From contig DLPA01000143.1 in the NCBI GenBank assembly GCA_002479815.1, positions 197 through 12,812 of the forward strand: a stretch of DNA of 12,616 nucleotides, read 5' to 3'. Below the pieces are notes generated by a model, which made no database searches, was not told where the DNA came from, and saw only the letters and a list, made by a program, of their open reading frames with translations. Positions 1-7,616 of the stretch are shown here, piece by piece. Made by a program: the position numbers and the translations under genes. Position 1 is the first letter of the stretch, and every line of letters begins with the position of its first letter. Origin of the DNA: a bacterium UBA7470. GTDB lineage: Bacteria; Pseudomonadota; Gammaproteobacteria; Burkholderiales; Burkholderiaceae_C.

Positions 1-671
1 TGGTGGCCAACTACTTCAAGAAGGCCAAGCCCAAGAGCAAGGTCGTCATCTTCGACGCCAACGACGACATCCAGTCCAAGAAGGGCCTGTTCATGAAGGC
101 CTGGGACGAGCACTACAAGGGCCTGATCGAGTACCGCCCCAAGCACAAGGTGACCGAGGTCGACGCCGCCACCAACACGCTGAAGTTCGAGTTCAACGAC
201 GACTTCAAGGCCGCCGTCGCTAACGTCGTCCCCAATATGCGCGCGGGCGATATCGCTGTGAAAACCGGCTTGGCCACAGCCAACAAACGGTGGTGTGAAG
301 TCAATTGGCTCACTTTTGAATCGGTCGCTGTCAAAAACGTACACGTGTTGGGCGATGCGTTGCAAATTGCGCCACTCATGCCCAAGTCTGGTCACATGGC
401 CAATCAGCATGGCAAAACCTGCGCAGCGGCTGTCGTGTCGCTCTTGCAAGGTAAAGAGCCACCAGCACTGCCCATTTACGCCAATACCTGCTACAGCTTT
501 GTGACCGACGAAGAGGTGGTGCACGTCGCCAGCGTTCATCGTTACGATGCAGAAAAGAAAACCATGTTGACGGTTCCGGGATCAGGTGGCGTATCCGTGG
601 CTGCCAGTGAATTAGAAGGGCGCTACGCTCATGCGTGGGCACGAAACATCTGGGCAGATACCTTAGCTTGA
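1..671 (+). CDS. fccB: Sulfide dehydrogenase flavoprotein (flavocytochrome c, FccB/SoxF), C-terminal part
   Basis: This is the last 222 residues of the FAD-binding subunit of flavocytochrome c sulfide dehydrogenase, a periplasmic enzyme that oxidises sulfide and passes electrons to a c-type heme subunit. The gene is cut by the window edge; the GTG at position 3 is an internal valine codon, not a start. Visible family marks are a Rossmann-like strand ending in DAN (residues about 14-20), the flavin-binding HVLGDA (114-119), MPKSGHMAN (126-134), and NTCYS (161-165), whose Cys matches the redox-active cysteine near the flavin. The C-terminal GRYAHAWARNIWADT segment is typical of the FCSD flavin-binding tail. 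The gene ends in TGA and is followed directly by a strong terminator. Codon choice changes abruptly at position 219: all 72 codons before it end in G or C and all 13 lysines are AAG, whereas AAA dominates afterwards. A general pyridine nucleotide-disulfide oxidoreductase is less likely given the NTCYS motif. Confidence 0.88.
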   Translation, partial: VANYFKKAKPKSKVVIFDANDDIQSKKGLFMKAWDEHYKGLIEYRPKHKVTEVDAATNTLKFEFNDDFKAAVANVVPNMRAGDIAVKTGLATANKRWCEVNWLTFESVAVKNVHVLGDALQIAPLMPKSGHMANQHGKTCAAAVVSLLQGKEPPALPIYANTCYSFVTDEEVVHVASVHRYDAEKKTMLTVPGSGGVSVAASELEGRYAHAWARNIWADTLA

Positions 672-684
672 GATTGACGATCTG

Positions 685-725
685 AAAAAGCCGCCCGTGC
701 GCCTAAGCATATGGCGGCTTTTTTT
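685..725 (+). terminator. Rho-independent terminator after fccB
   Basis: An 11-bp stem pairs AAAAAGCCGCC (685-695) with GGCGGCTTTTT (713-723) around a 17-base loop, and a run of seven T begins at 719. It lies 13 bases after the fccB stop. It should separate fccB transcription from the downstream cytochrome gene, so the two are probably not simply co-transcribed to full level. Confidence 0.88.
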
Positions 726-795
726 GCTGTTCAAATATCAGTATGTACGCAACTAATTGTGAGTTTCTCATTCAGTAAAAATGCCGAGATCGACC

Positions 796-1425
796 ATGAA
801 AATCCCCACTTTTTTTTCTTATCGTTGCCGCGCTGTCGTCTGGGCGTTGTTGTGCTGGACGGCGGCTTGGAGCACAAGCGCATGGGCGCAAGCCGATGAC
901 GCCCGGGCAAAAAAAATTGCGGGAGGCTCGTGCTTTTTATGTCATGGCGCACAAGGCGAATCCACCAGTGAAGTGTTCCCTCGCCTTGCTGGACAGCACG
1001 CAGAGTATGTCGCCAAGCAGTTACAAGCATTTAAATCGGGCACCCGTAAAAGCACCGCCATGGCTGAAATGGTCGCCAAGCTGAGCCCAGATGAAATGCT
1101 GGCACTCGGCAAATACTACGAAAAAATGACTCTGCCCAAAGAGGAGCCCAAAGACCCGCAGCTTGCTGGCATGGGGGCCTACATTTATCACAACGGCAAT
1201 AAATTCAGCGGTGTGCCCGCCTGTGTTTCTTGTCATGGTGTGACCGCAGAAGGTGCTGCGCATTTGCCACGCTTGGGTCGTCAGTTCGCTTCGTATATTG
1301 AACATCAATTAAAAATGTTCAATAAACGCGAGCGCAACAACGACAACGCTGTGATGCACGTCGTAGCTGAAAAAATGACACCCCTTGAAATGCACGCCGT
1401 TGCTGAATATTTGAGCGGCAAGTGA
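796..1425 (+). CDS. Secreted diheme cytochrome c (c4/c553 type)
   Basis: This is a periplasmic electron carrier with two class I heme c domains, 209 residues long from the ATG at 796. That start is preferred because it gives a clean signal peptide: a basic start (MKIPTFFSYRCR), a hydrophobic core VVWALLCWTAAW, and a probable signal peptidase I site after AWA (residue 31). An in-frame ATG at 781 would only add MPRST and has no clear ribosome site. Heme 1 is CFLCH (46-50) and heme 2 is CVSCH (143-147). Likely axial methionines are in the TAMAEM segment (88-92) and at M187. The two halves repeat each other, with P-RLAGQ/P-RLGRQ and Y-KQL/Y-EHQL segments, as in cytochrome c4. Position after the sulfide dehydrogenase flavoprotein suggests it is the heme subunit or the electron acceptor of that enzyme. 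A general respiratory cytochrome c4 is the alternative. Confidence 0.85.
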   Translation: MKIPTFFSYRCRAVVWALLCWTAAWSTSAWAQADDARAKKIAGGSCFLCHGAQGESTSEVFPRLAGQHAEYVAKQLQAFKSGTRKSTAMAEMVAKLSPDEMLALGKYYEKMTLPKEEPKDPQLAGMGAYIYHNGNKFSGVPACVSCHGVTAEGAAHLPRLGRQFASYIEHQLKMFNKRERNNDNAVMHVVAEKMTPLEMHAVAEYLSGK

Positions 1426-1524
1426 GGCGCCACTTTGTGTTGATTCTTTGTTGATTGTTGTCGCTTTGATGTGCGAGAGTACTTCAATCGCCTGCCACTG
1501 GTGATTTGAGTATTTAGAGCTTAG

Positions 1525-1554
1525 GCCATGCCCTTCAAAGGCATGGCTTTTTTT
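1525..1554 (+). terminator. Rho-independent terminator after the diheme cytochrome gene
   Basis: GCCATGCC (1525-1532) pairs with GGCATGGC (1540-1547) across a 7-base loop, followed by seven T (1548-1554). It closes the + strand unit about 100 bases after the cytochrome stop and faces the end of the convergent M48 gene. Read on the minus strand the same hairpin lacks a T tail, so it probably serves the + strand only. The 1426-1524 stretch before it is T-rich and shows no gene. Confidence 0.85.
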
Positions 1555-1575
1555 GTGGCGTCATCTTCTGATTTG

Positions 1576-3465
1576 TCAGGCCTCAAAAAAGGCCTCTAAA
1601 GATGAGGGTAGGGGGCTATCAATCAAAAAGCAAAGCCATCGCAAGGCAGTGGCCTGTCGTTGTACATGAACCGAATCGACAGATTGCACAGCGCACACCA
1701 GCGCAGCCCACTGTTTCACCACCATCGGTTTCTTTAATACGGCCAAGCCACGCAACTTGAGACAAGCATCATCCAAAGTTTGCACTGTTGGTGTAGGCAG
1801 CGACTTTGGTATGGGGCGCTGCACAACCGACAACACTTGAGCCAGAGCAGCACGCGGGTCACCACCTCCTATCATGATCAGCGCCACGCTGATGACCTCA
1901 ATCGCTTCGTCCACATCGTTCAGGCTCCATCGCGCATGGGTGGATGAAGAAACGCCCTTCAAATAAGCCTGTGCAAAACGCAACTGACAGTATTCATATA
2001 ACGTTAGGCGCTGATCGGCTTTCACCAACGCAGCCACTTGCTCTAGGGTGAGGGCTTTGTAGGGGGCAGGCAATTGTGCTGCTCTAACGAGCACATTTTC
2101 AAAATCAACAGGATGCTGCTTGGGGCTTAAAGTCCAGACCGTTTCTAAAATGCGATTTGCTTTTTGCACTTCTTTGGTACAAAGCCGCCACGTATGCAGT
2201 GCTTCGCTGTCGCCTTGTTTGTCAAAAGGCACAAAGAACGCCAACACCGTCGCCCTCACTTCCCCGGGGGGCAGCCAAGAACTGACATCGACGCGCACAG
2301 AAGCAGGGCTTGCGTTTGCAGAAAAAGCGTGCGTCGCTGCTGCCTCCACCGCAGCTTTCACCGCTGCTTCTGGTGCTGGTGATGCAAACGCGCACAGAGG
2401 TGCTGCTGTGGCAGCCACGGCAACCAGCGCAGCAGCAGGCATGGATGATCCCTCGACATCAACGCTTTCATCTGCCGCCTGGGGCAAAATTTGGGCAGGC
2501 AAGGGTGTCAGAATACGTCCCGTTAGGCGACGGATGCGCTCCTGTAACGGTGGATGCGTTGCCAGCCATGCCCCCCCTTTGTTGGACCAAAACAGCACAT
2601 GGGACACATACTCAGTATGTGGATGCCGCATCTGTAAACCTTCTTGGTTTTGGGTCATCAGCTTGCGCAAAGCGCCTGCCAATCCATTTGGATAGCGCGT
2701 GTATTGTGCTGCATACGCATCGGCCAAAAACTCACGTTGGCGCGACACAGCGGCTTTCAGTAAGCGTCCCGAAAACCATCCGATCCATCCAGCGCCCATC
2801 AAGGACAAGCCGACCAAAGCCCATGCACCACGACGGCCTTGAGCGTCCGCAGTCCATAAGCTTTCTCCCATCGCGTACACCATTTGTAATCCAAACACCA
2901 TGCCAATCAGACGCATATTCAATCGGGTATCGCCCGCTTGTAAATGACCGAATTCGTGTGCGATCACCCCTTGCAGTTCGTCACGAGTCAAACGTTCCAA
3001 AGCGCCTTTGGTGACGATGACAGCTGTCTGCTCGTAATCCCAACCCAGTGCGAAAGCGTTGATGATGTCTTCCTGATCCAAAACGAAGGCCCTTGGCACG
3101 GGCATCGCGCTGGCAATGGCCATTTCCTGCACGATATTGCGCAGTCGTTGATCTCTTTGGTGCGTCACAACTTCTGCTATTTCCCTCGCGCCCAACCACT
3201 GCGCCACGTAAGAGACACCCCCTGAACGCAATTGCCACGACTCCAAGCCCCAGCCACCCAGTACAAAAAACAAGACGATGGCCGTATTCGTTTCAAAAAA
3301 CAGATGCGGAAAATGCCCCCCAAACAGTCCTATGGTCGTTGCCCACCAAGCCAAGGCCAGCAGGACATTCACCCCAAGCACCGTCATGACCACGTTCAGC
3401 GCAAACAGCAGCAACAGCCGCCATGTGGCATTCCGGGCAGCGGCTTGATGATCGTCAAACCGCAT
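1576..3465 (-). CDS. M48-family (HtpX/Ste24-like) integral membrane zinc metalloprotease with long C-terminal extension
   Basis: This is a predicted inner-membrane zinc endopeptidase of 629 residues. The zinc motif HEFGH is at 170-174, inside GVIAHEFGHLQAGD, and the third ligand Glu lies in SRQREFLADA (about 245). THPPLQERIRRL (303-314) is another usual M48 segment. Hydrophobic spans appear at about 17-45, 60-75, 185-200 and 213-235. The peptidase core ends near residue 320. An Ala-rich low-complexity stretch follows (about 343-386), then a soluble helical region of some 240 residues. Simple HtpX proteins are about half this length, but long M48 proteins of this kind occur beside lemA in proteobacteria. 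The start ATG overlaps the lemA stop by one base (TGATG, 3463-3467), which implies translational coupling. The likely role is membrane protein quality control or envelope stress; the substrate is unknown. Confidence 0.88.
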   Translation of the reverse strand: MRFDDHQAAARNATWRLLLLFALNVVMTVLGVNVLLALAWWATTIGLFGGHFPHLFFETNTAIVLFFVLGGWGLESWQLRSGGVSYVAQWLGAREIAEVVTHQRDQRLRNIVQEMAIASAMPVPRAFVLDQEDIINAFALGWDYEQTAVIVTKGALERLTRDELQGVIAHEFGHLQAGDTRLNMRLIGMVFGLQMVYAMGESLWTADAQGRRGAWALVGLSLMGAGWIGWFSGRLLKAAVSRQREFLADAYAAQYTRYPNGLAGALRKLMTQNQEGLQMRHPHTEYVSHVLFWSNKGGAWLATHPPLQERIRRLTGRILTPLPAQILPQAADESVDVEGSSMPAAALVAVAATAAPLCAFASPAPEAAVKAAVEAAATHAFSANASPASVRVDVSSWLPPGEVRATVLAFFVPFDKQGDSEALHTWRLCTKEVQKANRILETVWTLSPKQHPVDFENVLVRAAQLPAPYKALTLEQVAALVKADQRLTLYEYCQLRFAQAYLKGVSSSTHARWSLNDVDEAIEVISVALIMIGGGDPRAALAQVLSVVQRPIPKSLPTPTVQTLDDACLKLRGLAVLKKPMVVKQWAALVCAVQSVDSVHVQRQATALRWLCFLIDSPLPSSLEAFFEA

Positions 3466-4070
3466 CAGAATTGCACACGAGGCGCACGCCGTTCTTCCGC
3501 CGACTCAGTTGCTTCCAACATGGGGCGAGTCTGAAAGCCGAACAGTTTTGCAACCGCATTGGCCGGAAACTGCTCCACGCTGTTATTGAAGTCCAGCACG
3601 ATGTCGTTATAAGACTGACGTGCATAGCCGATGCGGTTTTCTGTCGAATGCAGTGTTTCTGACAACTCTGCCATCCGCTCATCCGCTTTGAGTTCGGGAT
3701 ACGCTTCAGCCACCACCATCAAACGACCCAGCGCCCCATTCAACGTCGCATCTGCCGCCATCCAAGCAGCCCCCGAACCCGCATCTGTATTTGCATTTGC
3801 CTTCCCGCTTTGCAAGCGGCTGGCCGCTGCACTGGCTTGCTGGCGTGCAAGCGTCACCGCCTCAAGCGTTTCCCGCTCGTGCTGCATGTATTGGCGAGCC
3901 ACCTCCACCAAATTTGGGATCAAGTCGTAGCGCCGTTTGAGCTGTACATCAATTTGAGCAAACGCATTTTGAATTTGATTGCGTTGTCGCACAAAACGGT
4001 TGTAGGTCACCGCCACATACAGTCCTAAAGCGATCAATATTCCCAGGACGCTGCCTTCGGCAATAGTCAT
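3465..4070 (-). CDS. lemA: LemA family membrane protein
   Basis: The protein has 201 residues, the usual LemA length. An N-terminal hydrophobic helix (about residues 7-22, SVLGILIALGLYVAVTY) anchors it. It is followed by the family signature YNRFVRQRNQIQNAF and AQIDVQLKRRYDLIPNLVEV, then a long helical-bundle region with YNDIVLDFNNSVEQFPANAVAKLFGF near the C-terminus, which is also characteristic. LemA proteins are of poorly defined function and are often encoded next to membrane peptidases, as here with the overlapping M48 gene. The ATG at 4070 is supported by AAAGGT on the minus strand at 4077-4082. It is the first gene of the minus-strand operon and is divergent from the SWIM-headed operon. 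Confidence 0.92.
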   Translation of the reverse strand: MTIAEGSVLGILIALGLYVAVTYNRFVRQRNQIQNAFAQIDVQLKRRYDLIPNLVEVARQYMQHERETLEAVTLARQQASAAASRLQSGKANANTDAGSGAAWMAADATLNGALGRLMVVAEAYPELKADERMAELSETLHSTENRIGYARQSYNDIVLDFNNSVEQFPANAVAKLFGFQTRPMLEATESAEERRAPRVQF

Positions 4071-4076
4071 GATGTT

Positions 4077-4082
4077 ACCTTT
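4077..4082 (-). promoter_or_regulatory. Ribosome binding site of lemA
   Basis: Read on the minus strand, AAAGGT lies six bases before the ATG whose first base is 4070. It fixes the lemA start and is the only purine-rich element in reach. Confidence 0.6.
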
Positions 4083-4161
4083 GAGAGTTGCAGACTCGAA
4101 TGAACAAACCCAGCCCAGATGATGCCTTACTTTCCTTCAGCGTGAGAAACCATTTGCAATC

Positions 4162-4190
4162 TAGAAACTGTATAAATAAACAGTTATGAT
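4162..4190 (+). promoter_or_regulatory. Candidate sigma70 promoter for the SWIM-MoxR-VWA operon, with overlapping inverted repeat
   Basis: In the AT-rich centre of the 253-bp divergent intergenic region (4071-4323), TAGAAA (4162-4167, four of six consensus -35 bases) is spaced 17 bp from TATGAT (4185-4190, five of six consensus -10 bases). Between them AACTG (4166-4170) and CAGTT (4181-4185) form an inverted repeat with a 10-bp AT-rich spacer. That placement would suit an operator, but so short a repeat can arise by chance. A transcript from here would have a leader of about 125 bases. I found no convincing promoter for lemA on the other strand. The rest of the intergenic region holds no gene. 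Confidence 0.4.
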
Positions 4191-4311
4191 GTGCTGCTGC
4201 CAGACATCTGCAAAGCCCAAATTCAAAAAATCGATGGCATGACGCGGTTAAGATGATTCATCGTCCTATCTCAGGTTTTTCAGCAACCCCTCCGATGTCA
4301 CCATCATATGC

Positions 4312-4315
4312 AGGA
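4312..4315 (+). promoter_or_regulatory. Ribosome binding site of the SWIM protein gene
   Basis: AGGA lies eight bases before the ATG at 4324 and supports that start for the first gene of the five-gene operon. An overlapping ATG at 4319 reads only ATG-ATA-TGA, a two-codon frame that overlaps the true start. Confidence 0.6.
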
Positions 4316-4323
4316 ATCATGAT

Positions 4324-5739
4324 ATGAGCCGTATCCCTTTAACCGCCGGTCAAGTGCTGGGCTTATCCCCCGACGATGCGAGCAGCAAAGCCGCCAAAGG
4401 GTTGACATCGCCCAACAAGTGGCCTTCGTTAGGGGCGAATGAAGAAGCTGTCTGGGGCGAATGCCAAGGCAGCGGCAGCAAACCCTATCAAACGCAGGTG
4501 GATGTATCCAATGGAGGGACGACTTTTAAGTGCTCGTGCCCCAGCCGCAAATTTCCTTGCAAACATGGGCTGGCTTTGCTCCTCTTGCAAGCGCAGGATG
4601 CCAGTCGCTTCACCGCCCCACAACCCGCTTGGGTGACAGAGTGGCTCCAGTCTCGTCGTGAGCGTGCCGAGAAAAAAGAAGCCAAGGTCGCTGAGGTCAT
4701 CGCCGCCAAAGAAGCCCAAGCAGCAGACCCTGTGGGTGCAGCCAAAGCGACTGAAAAAGAACAGAAAAAAGAACAGCAACGCTGGAAACAAATGCAGGCT
4801 GGTGCTCAAGAATTGAGCCTATGGCTCAACGACGTGCTGCGCCAAGGACTTGCCAGCTTGTCGGCCCACGATGCCACCTGTGACCAAGCTCAAAACATGG
4901 CTGCCCGTATGGTCGATGCCAAAGTACCCGCCCTAGGCCAACGCTTGACGCAAGCCATGGCCCTTGTCGGCCAAAGCAGAAACTGGCCCGAGCAATTGCT
5001 GGCCGAATTGGGCAGTTTGCAACTGTTGGTCGATGCCGTGATGCGGATACAAGACCTGCCTGCCAACGTGCAAGCCGAAGTGCGCCAAGCCGCAGGCTGG
5101 GCCATCGACAAAGAAACGGTCTTGACTGAGGGTGAGGCCGTCACAGATGTCTGGCAAGTGCTGGGCGTGATGACACTGGAGCGCGACAACAACAGCTATC
5201 AGCGATTGCTGGAGCGTCGGGTGTGGATGCGGGGACTGCACAGCCAACGCTTGGCCCTGCTGCTGGATTTTTCCTTTGGCGGCCAAGGCTTTGCACAAAC
5301 ATGGCACACCGAACAAGGCGTTGGAGCCACCCTGCGCTTTTACCCGGGCATCGCTCCTGTGAGAGCCTTGCTTGCCTCCGAGGTGCAAGCCAACACCGCC
5401 CCCTCGACGACCTCAAGTCCACCCGCCTCAAGCACTGCTTGGCACGAGTTGGCTGCCCGCATGAGCGCCAATCCGTGGTCATCCTCGTGGCCTTTGCAAC
5501 TAGAGCAAGCCCGTTTGCTGCCGCCGGATGACAAGCAAAAAGTTTGGCGCATTTGCACCAAGGAAGAACAACTCGTCCCCTTGGCCTTGGCTGAAGCCGA
5601 CGCTTGGCAATGGCTGGCGCAAACCACAGGCCAAGCCATGACGGTTTTCGGCGAATGGGACGGGCAACGCCTACACCCCTACACCGCATGGTCAGGCGAC
5701 GCACAGTGGAGCGCCAGCACTTGGGCAGAAAGCAATTAA
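4324..5739 (+). CDS. SWIM zinc-finger family protein
   Basis: This 471-residue protein carries a SWIM-type zinc finger near the N-terminus: FKCSCPSRKFPCKHGLAL places the ligands at C70, C72, C79 and H81 (CxC-x6-CxH). SWIM fingers bind DNA or mediate protein contacts. The finger is followed by a strongly charged, probably coiled-coil stretch (about 105-160, rich in Lys, Glu and Ala), then a mostly helical region (160-260) and a mixed alpha/beta C-terminal half with conserved-looking WHTEQG, RFYPG and TVFGEWDG segments. There is no signal peptide and it is likely cytosolic. It is the first gene of the cassette, 54 bp before the DUF5691-type gene. SWIM proteins head similar MoxR-VWA cassettes in other bacteria, and E. 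coli YehQ appears to be the counterpart. Whether it recognises nucleic acid or a partner in the complex cannot be told from sequence. Confidence 0.85.
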   Translation: MSRIPLTAGQVLGLSPDDASSKAAKGLTSPNKWPSLGANEEAVWGECQGSGSKPYQTQVDVSNGGTTFKCSCPSRKFPCKHGLALLLLQAQDASRFTAPQPAWVTEWLQSRRERAEKKEAKVAEVIAAKEAQAADPVGAAKATEKEQKKEQQRWKQMQAGAQELSLWLNDVLRQGLASLSAHDATCDQAQNMAARMVDAKVPALGQRLTQAMALVGQSRNWPEQLLAELGSLQLLVDAVMRIQDLPANVQAEVRQAAGWAIDKETVLTEGEAVTDVWQVLGVMTLERDNNSYQRLLERRVWMRGLHSQRLALLLDFSFGGQGFAQTWHTEQGVGATLRFYPGIAPVRALLASEVQANTAPSTTSSPPASSTAWHELAARMSANPWSSSWPLQLEQARLLPPDDKQKVWRICTKEEQLVPLALAEADAWQWLAQTTGQAMTVFGEWDGQRLHPYTAWSGDAQWSASTWAESN

Positions 5740-5793
5740 GGCCATTAACCCACCTCATTTCAACTTCAATTTGAAACAGATCGAGAGAAATCA

Positions 5794-7551
5794 GTGATCG
5801 TCAATGCCGTACTTTCTGCCACCACAGACATCCCTCCATCGGCCAACACCCCTGCGTGGCGTACCTCGGCTGCGGATGCCTCTTTGTTGTTACAAGCTGC
5901 CTTGGTGGGCAACAGCCAGCCTTTGCAACTGCCTGGCCATGTCGACCCGAATGATCCTGTCGCACTGCTGCTGCGCCAAGTGCAGCAACAAGCCCTACAA
6001 GACCCCAGCAGCGGTAATAGCAGCAACAGCGGCAACCACCTGCTGCGCTTGGCAGGCGCATGGGCATGGTGCAAGCGTGCAGGTCAGATACCACCGTCCA
6101 AGCCCAGCGAAGTCCACACGCTCAGTGCCCCGCCGACCGAAGTCCGCCCAGTCACACCCCCTGCATGGGTCAGCTTGCTGCAACAAGCCCTGAGTCTGGA
6201 CCAACCCCGCCTACACGCCGAAGTGCTGCAAGGCATGAACCAAAAGCAATACCGTGCGCCGACCGAACAGCTCTCCACCCTCTTCAATTTGGGCCGACAA
6301 ACGACAGTCATACGTCCCTTCATCCAAGCCGTGTTGGGCGAACGTGGGCGCTGGCTCGGCAGTCTCAACCGCGATTGGGCATGGGCACAAGGCGCAGAAG
6401 AAAGCGCCGATGTGGAAACCTTGTGGGCGCATGGCAGTTTGGAGCAACGCCTGCAAGTCCTCAGCATCCAACGCACCACCGATCCCAAGGCCGCGCGTGA
6501 ACGGCTGATGGCCGTCTGGACTTCTCTGCCCGCCAAAGAACGCCACGCCTTGCTCAACACCTTGACGGTGGGCTTGAGTGCAGACGACGAAGGCTTTCTA
6601 GACCTGCAACTGCAAAAAGACCGAGGCGCAGAGGTGCGCCGCACCGCTGCCGACTTACTGGCCGCCTTGCCCCACAGCGCTTACGGCCAGCGCATGGCCC
6701 AACGACTGGCGGACTTGGTGTACGAAAAGAATATCAAGAATAAGCTTGTCGTAAAGGCGCCTGCCGAACCCCCGGCTGTGACAGATGCCAAAGGTCAGGC
6801 CATCGGCACACACCCCACCCACTTGGAGAGCGAAGCCGACCACAAAACCGATTGGCCCGATGCCGAACGCTCGCAGTACGACACCCTAGGCCCACGCGCT
6901 TGGCTGCTGTTGCAATTTGTGCGCCGCTCGTCCTTGAGCTGGTGGACGGCCCACACCGGCCTTGCACCCGCCGAGTTGGTCAAACAAGCCGAAAAGTCCG
7001 ATTGGGCAGAAGCCTTGATTCGTGGCTGGCTGCATGCCTGCATCTATCAGGCGGATCCTGAATGGATTCTGGCCTTACTGCAACACGGCAAAGCCAAACA
7101 CTGGGGTGATGTCGAACAGCTGTTGTCGCACCTTCCCCAAGACGCACGCGACGATCACCAACTCCGCCAGTGGTCGGCAGACACGCCCGATCCTGACCGT
7201 AAAAAACTGCTCAAACAGGCCTCTCACTGGCCTGATTTTCTGAAAAACGGCTTAGGACAGCTGGCTGCGCATGCGGTTTGGAGTGAACGCCTATCCGCGC
7301 ATGTGGCCTTGGTGCTGCAAACCGCCATCGCAGAAAAAACCTTGCTCAAAGAGTTGGAGCACAACTATTACAGCCGAGAGCTGCTGATGAATGCAGGCTG
7401 CGCTTTACATCCGCAACATCTGACGGTGCTGCAAAGTTTGCCAATGCATCTAGAAGACCAAGGCAGCGGCTTTAACGATTGCTTACGCAGCATCCACCAC
7501 ATCGTTACTTTGCGCCTGAAGTTGCAAGAGCTGGGTACTGCATCTGGTTGA
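5794..7551 (+). CDS. DUF5691-type helical protein of the MoxR-VWA cassette
   Basis: This 585-residue protein has no recognised catalytic motif. The GTG start at 5794 is chosen because no in-frame ATG lies nearby and GAGAG sits at 5783-5787. The sequence is rich in Leu, Ala, Gln and Trp and looks almost entirely helical. The most recognisable block, about 236-308, runs RERLMAVWTSLPAKERHALL then GFLDLQLQKDRGAEVRRTAA then DLLAALPHSAYGQRMAQRL, and resembles HEAT-like repeats. I assign it to DUF5691 from this block and from gene order. A less conserved, polar linker lies at about 318-355. No signal peptide or membrane span is seen. It follows the SWIM gene and is 65 bp ahead of the AAA+ gene. As a helical scaffold it could tether the AAA+ complex to a client, but no function is established. 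Confidence 0.72.
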   Translation: MIVNAVLSATTDIPPSANTPAWRTSAADASLLLQAALVGNSQPLQLPGHVDPNDPVALLLRQVQQQALQDPSSGNSSNSGNHLLRLAGAWAWCKRAGQIPPSKPSEVHTLSAPPTEVRPVTPPAWVSLLQQALSLDQPRLHAEVLQGMNQKQYRAPTEQLSTLFNLGRQTTVIRPFIQAVLGERGRWLGSLNRDWAWAQGAEESADVETLWAHGSLEQRLQVLSIQRTTDPKAARERLMAVWTSLPAKERHALLNTLTVGLSADDEGFLDLQLQKDRGAEVRRTAADLLAALPHSAYGQRMAQRLADLVYEKNIKNKLVVKAPAEPPAVTDAKGQAIGTHPTHLESEADHKTDWPDAERSQYDTLGPRAWLLLQFVRRSSLSWWTAHTGLAPAELVKQAEKSDWAEALIRGWLHACIYQADPEWILALLQHGKAKHWGDVEQLLSHLPQDARDDHQLRQWSADTPDPDRKKLLKQASHWPDFLKNGLGQLAAHAVWSERLSAHVALVLQTAIAEKTLLKELEHNYYSRELLMNAGCALHPQHLTVLQSLPMHLEDQGSGFNDCLRSIHHIVTLRLKLQELGTASG

Positions 7552-7604
7552 TTTCTTTTTTATTTTCTAGCGATTCCTCCATTTCCCTTTGTCGCCATCG
7601 TTTC

Positions 7605-7609
7605 AAGGA
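7605..7609 (+). promoter_or_regulatory. Ribosome binding site deciding the MoxR ATPase start
   Basis: AAGGA is seven bases upstream of the ATG at 7617. It favours that start over an in-frame ATG at 7479, which lies inside the preceding gene and would add 46 residues unlike the family. Confidence 0.7.
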
Positions 7610-7616
7610 CCCCCTC

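Noticed and set aside
1438..1456. Direct repeat TGTTGATT twice at an 11-base period
   Set aside because: Only two short copies in a T-rich tail between a stop codon and a terminator; chance is sufficient.
1578..1595. Paired AGGCCT palindromes separated by CAAAAA at the end of the M48 gene
   Set aside because: They lie within the coding sequence, encode the repeated EAFFEA end, and no T tail follows on the minus strand, so this is not a terminator.
2120..3014. Long + strand open frames opposite the M48 gene
   Set aside because: They mirror the minus-strand M48 gene, which has clear HEFGH and LADA motifs; the + strand translations show no family and no ribosome site.
4319..4327. Two-codon frame ATG-ATA-TGA overlapping the SWIM protein start
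   Set aside because: It is too short to carry evidence, and the AGGA at 4312-4315 is better spaced for the ATG at 4324.
7552..7575. T-rich run right after the DUF5691-type stop, possible terminator inside the operon
   Set aside because: No GC-rich stem precedes the T run, and the next gene follows within 65 bp with a good ribosome site, so read-through is more likely.
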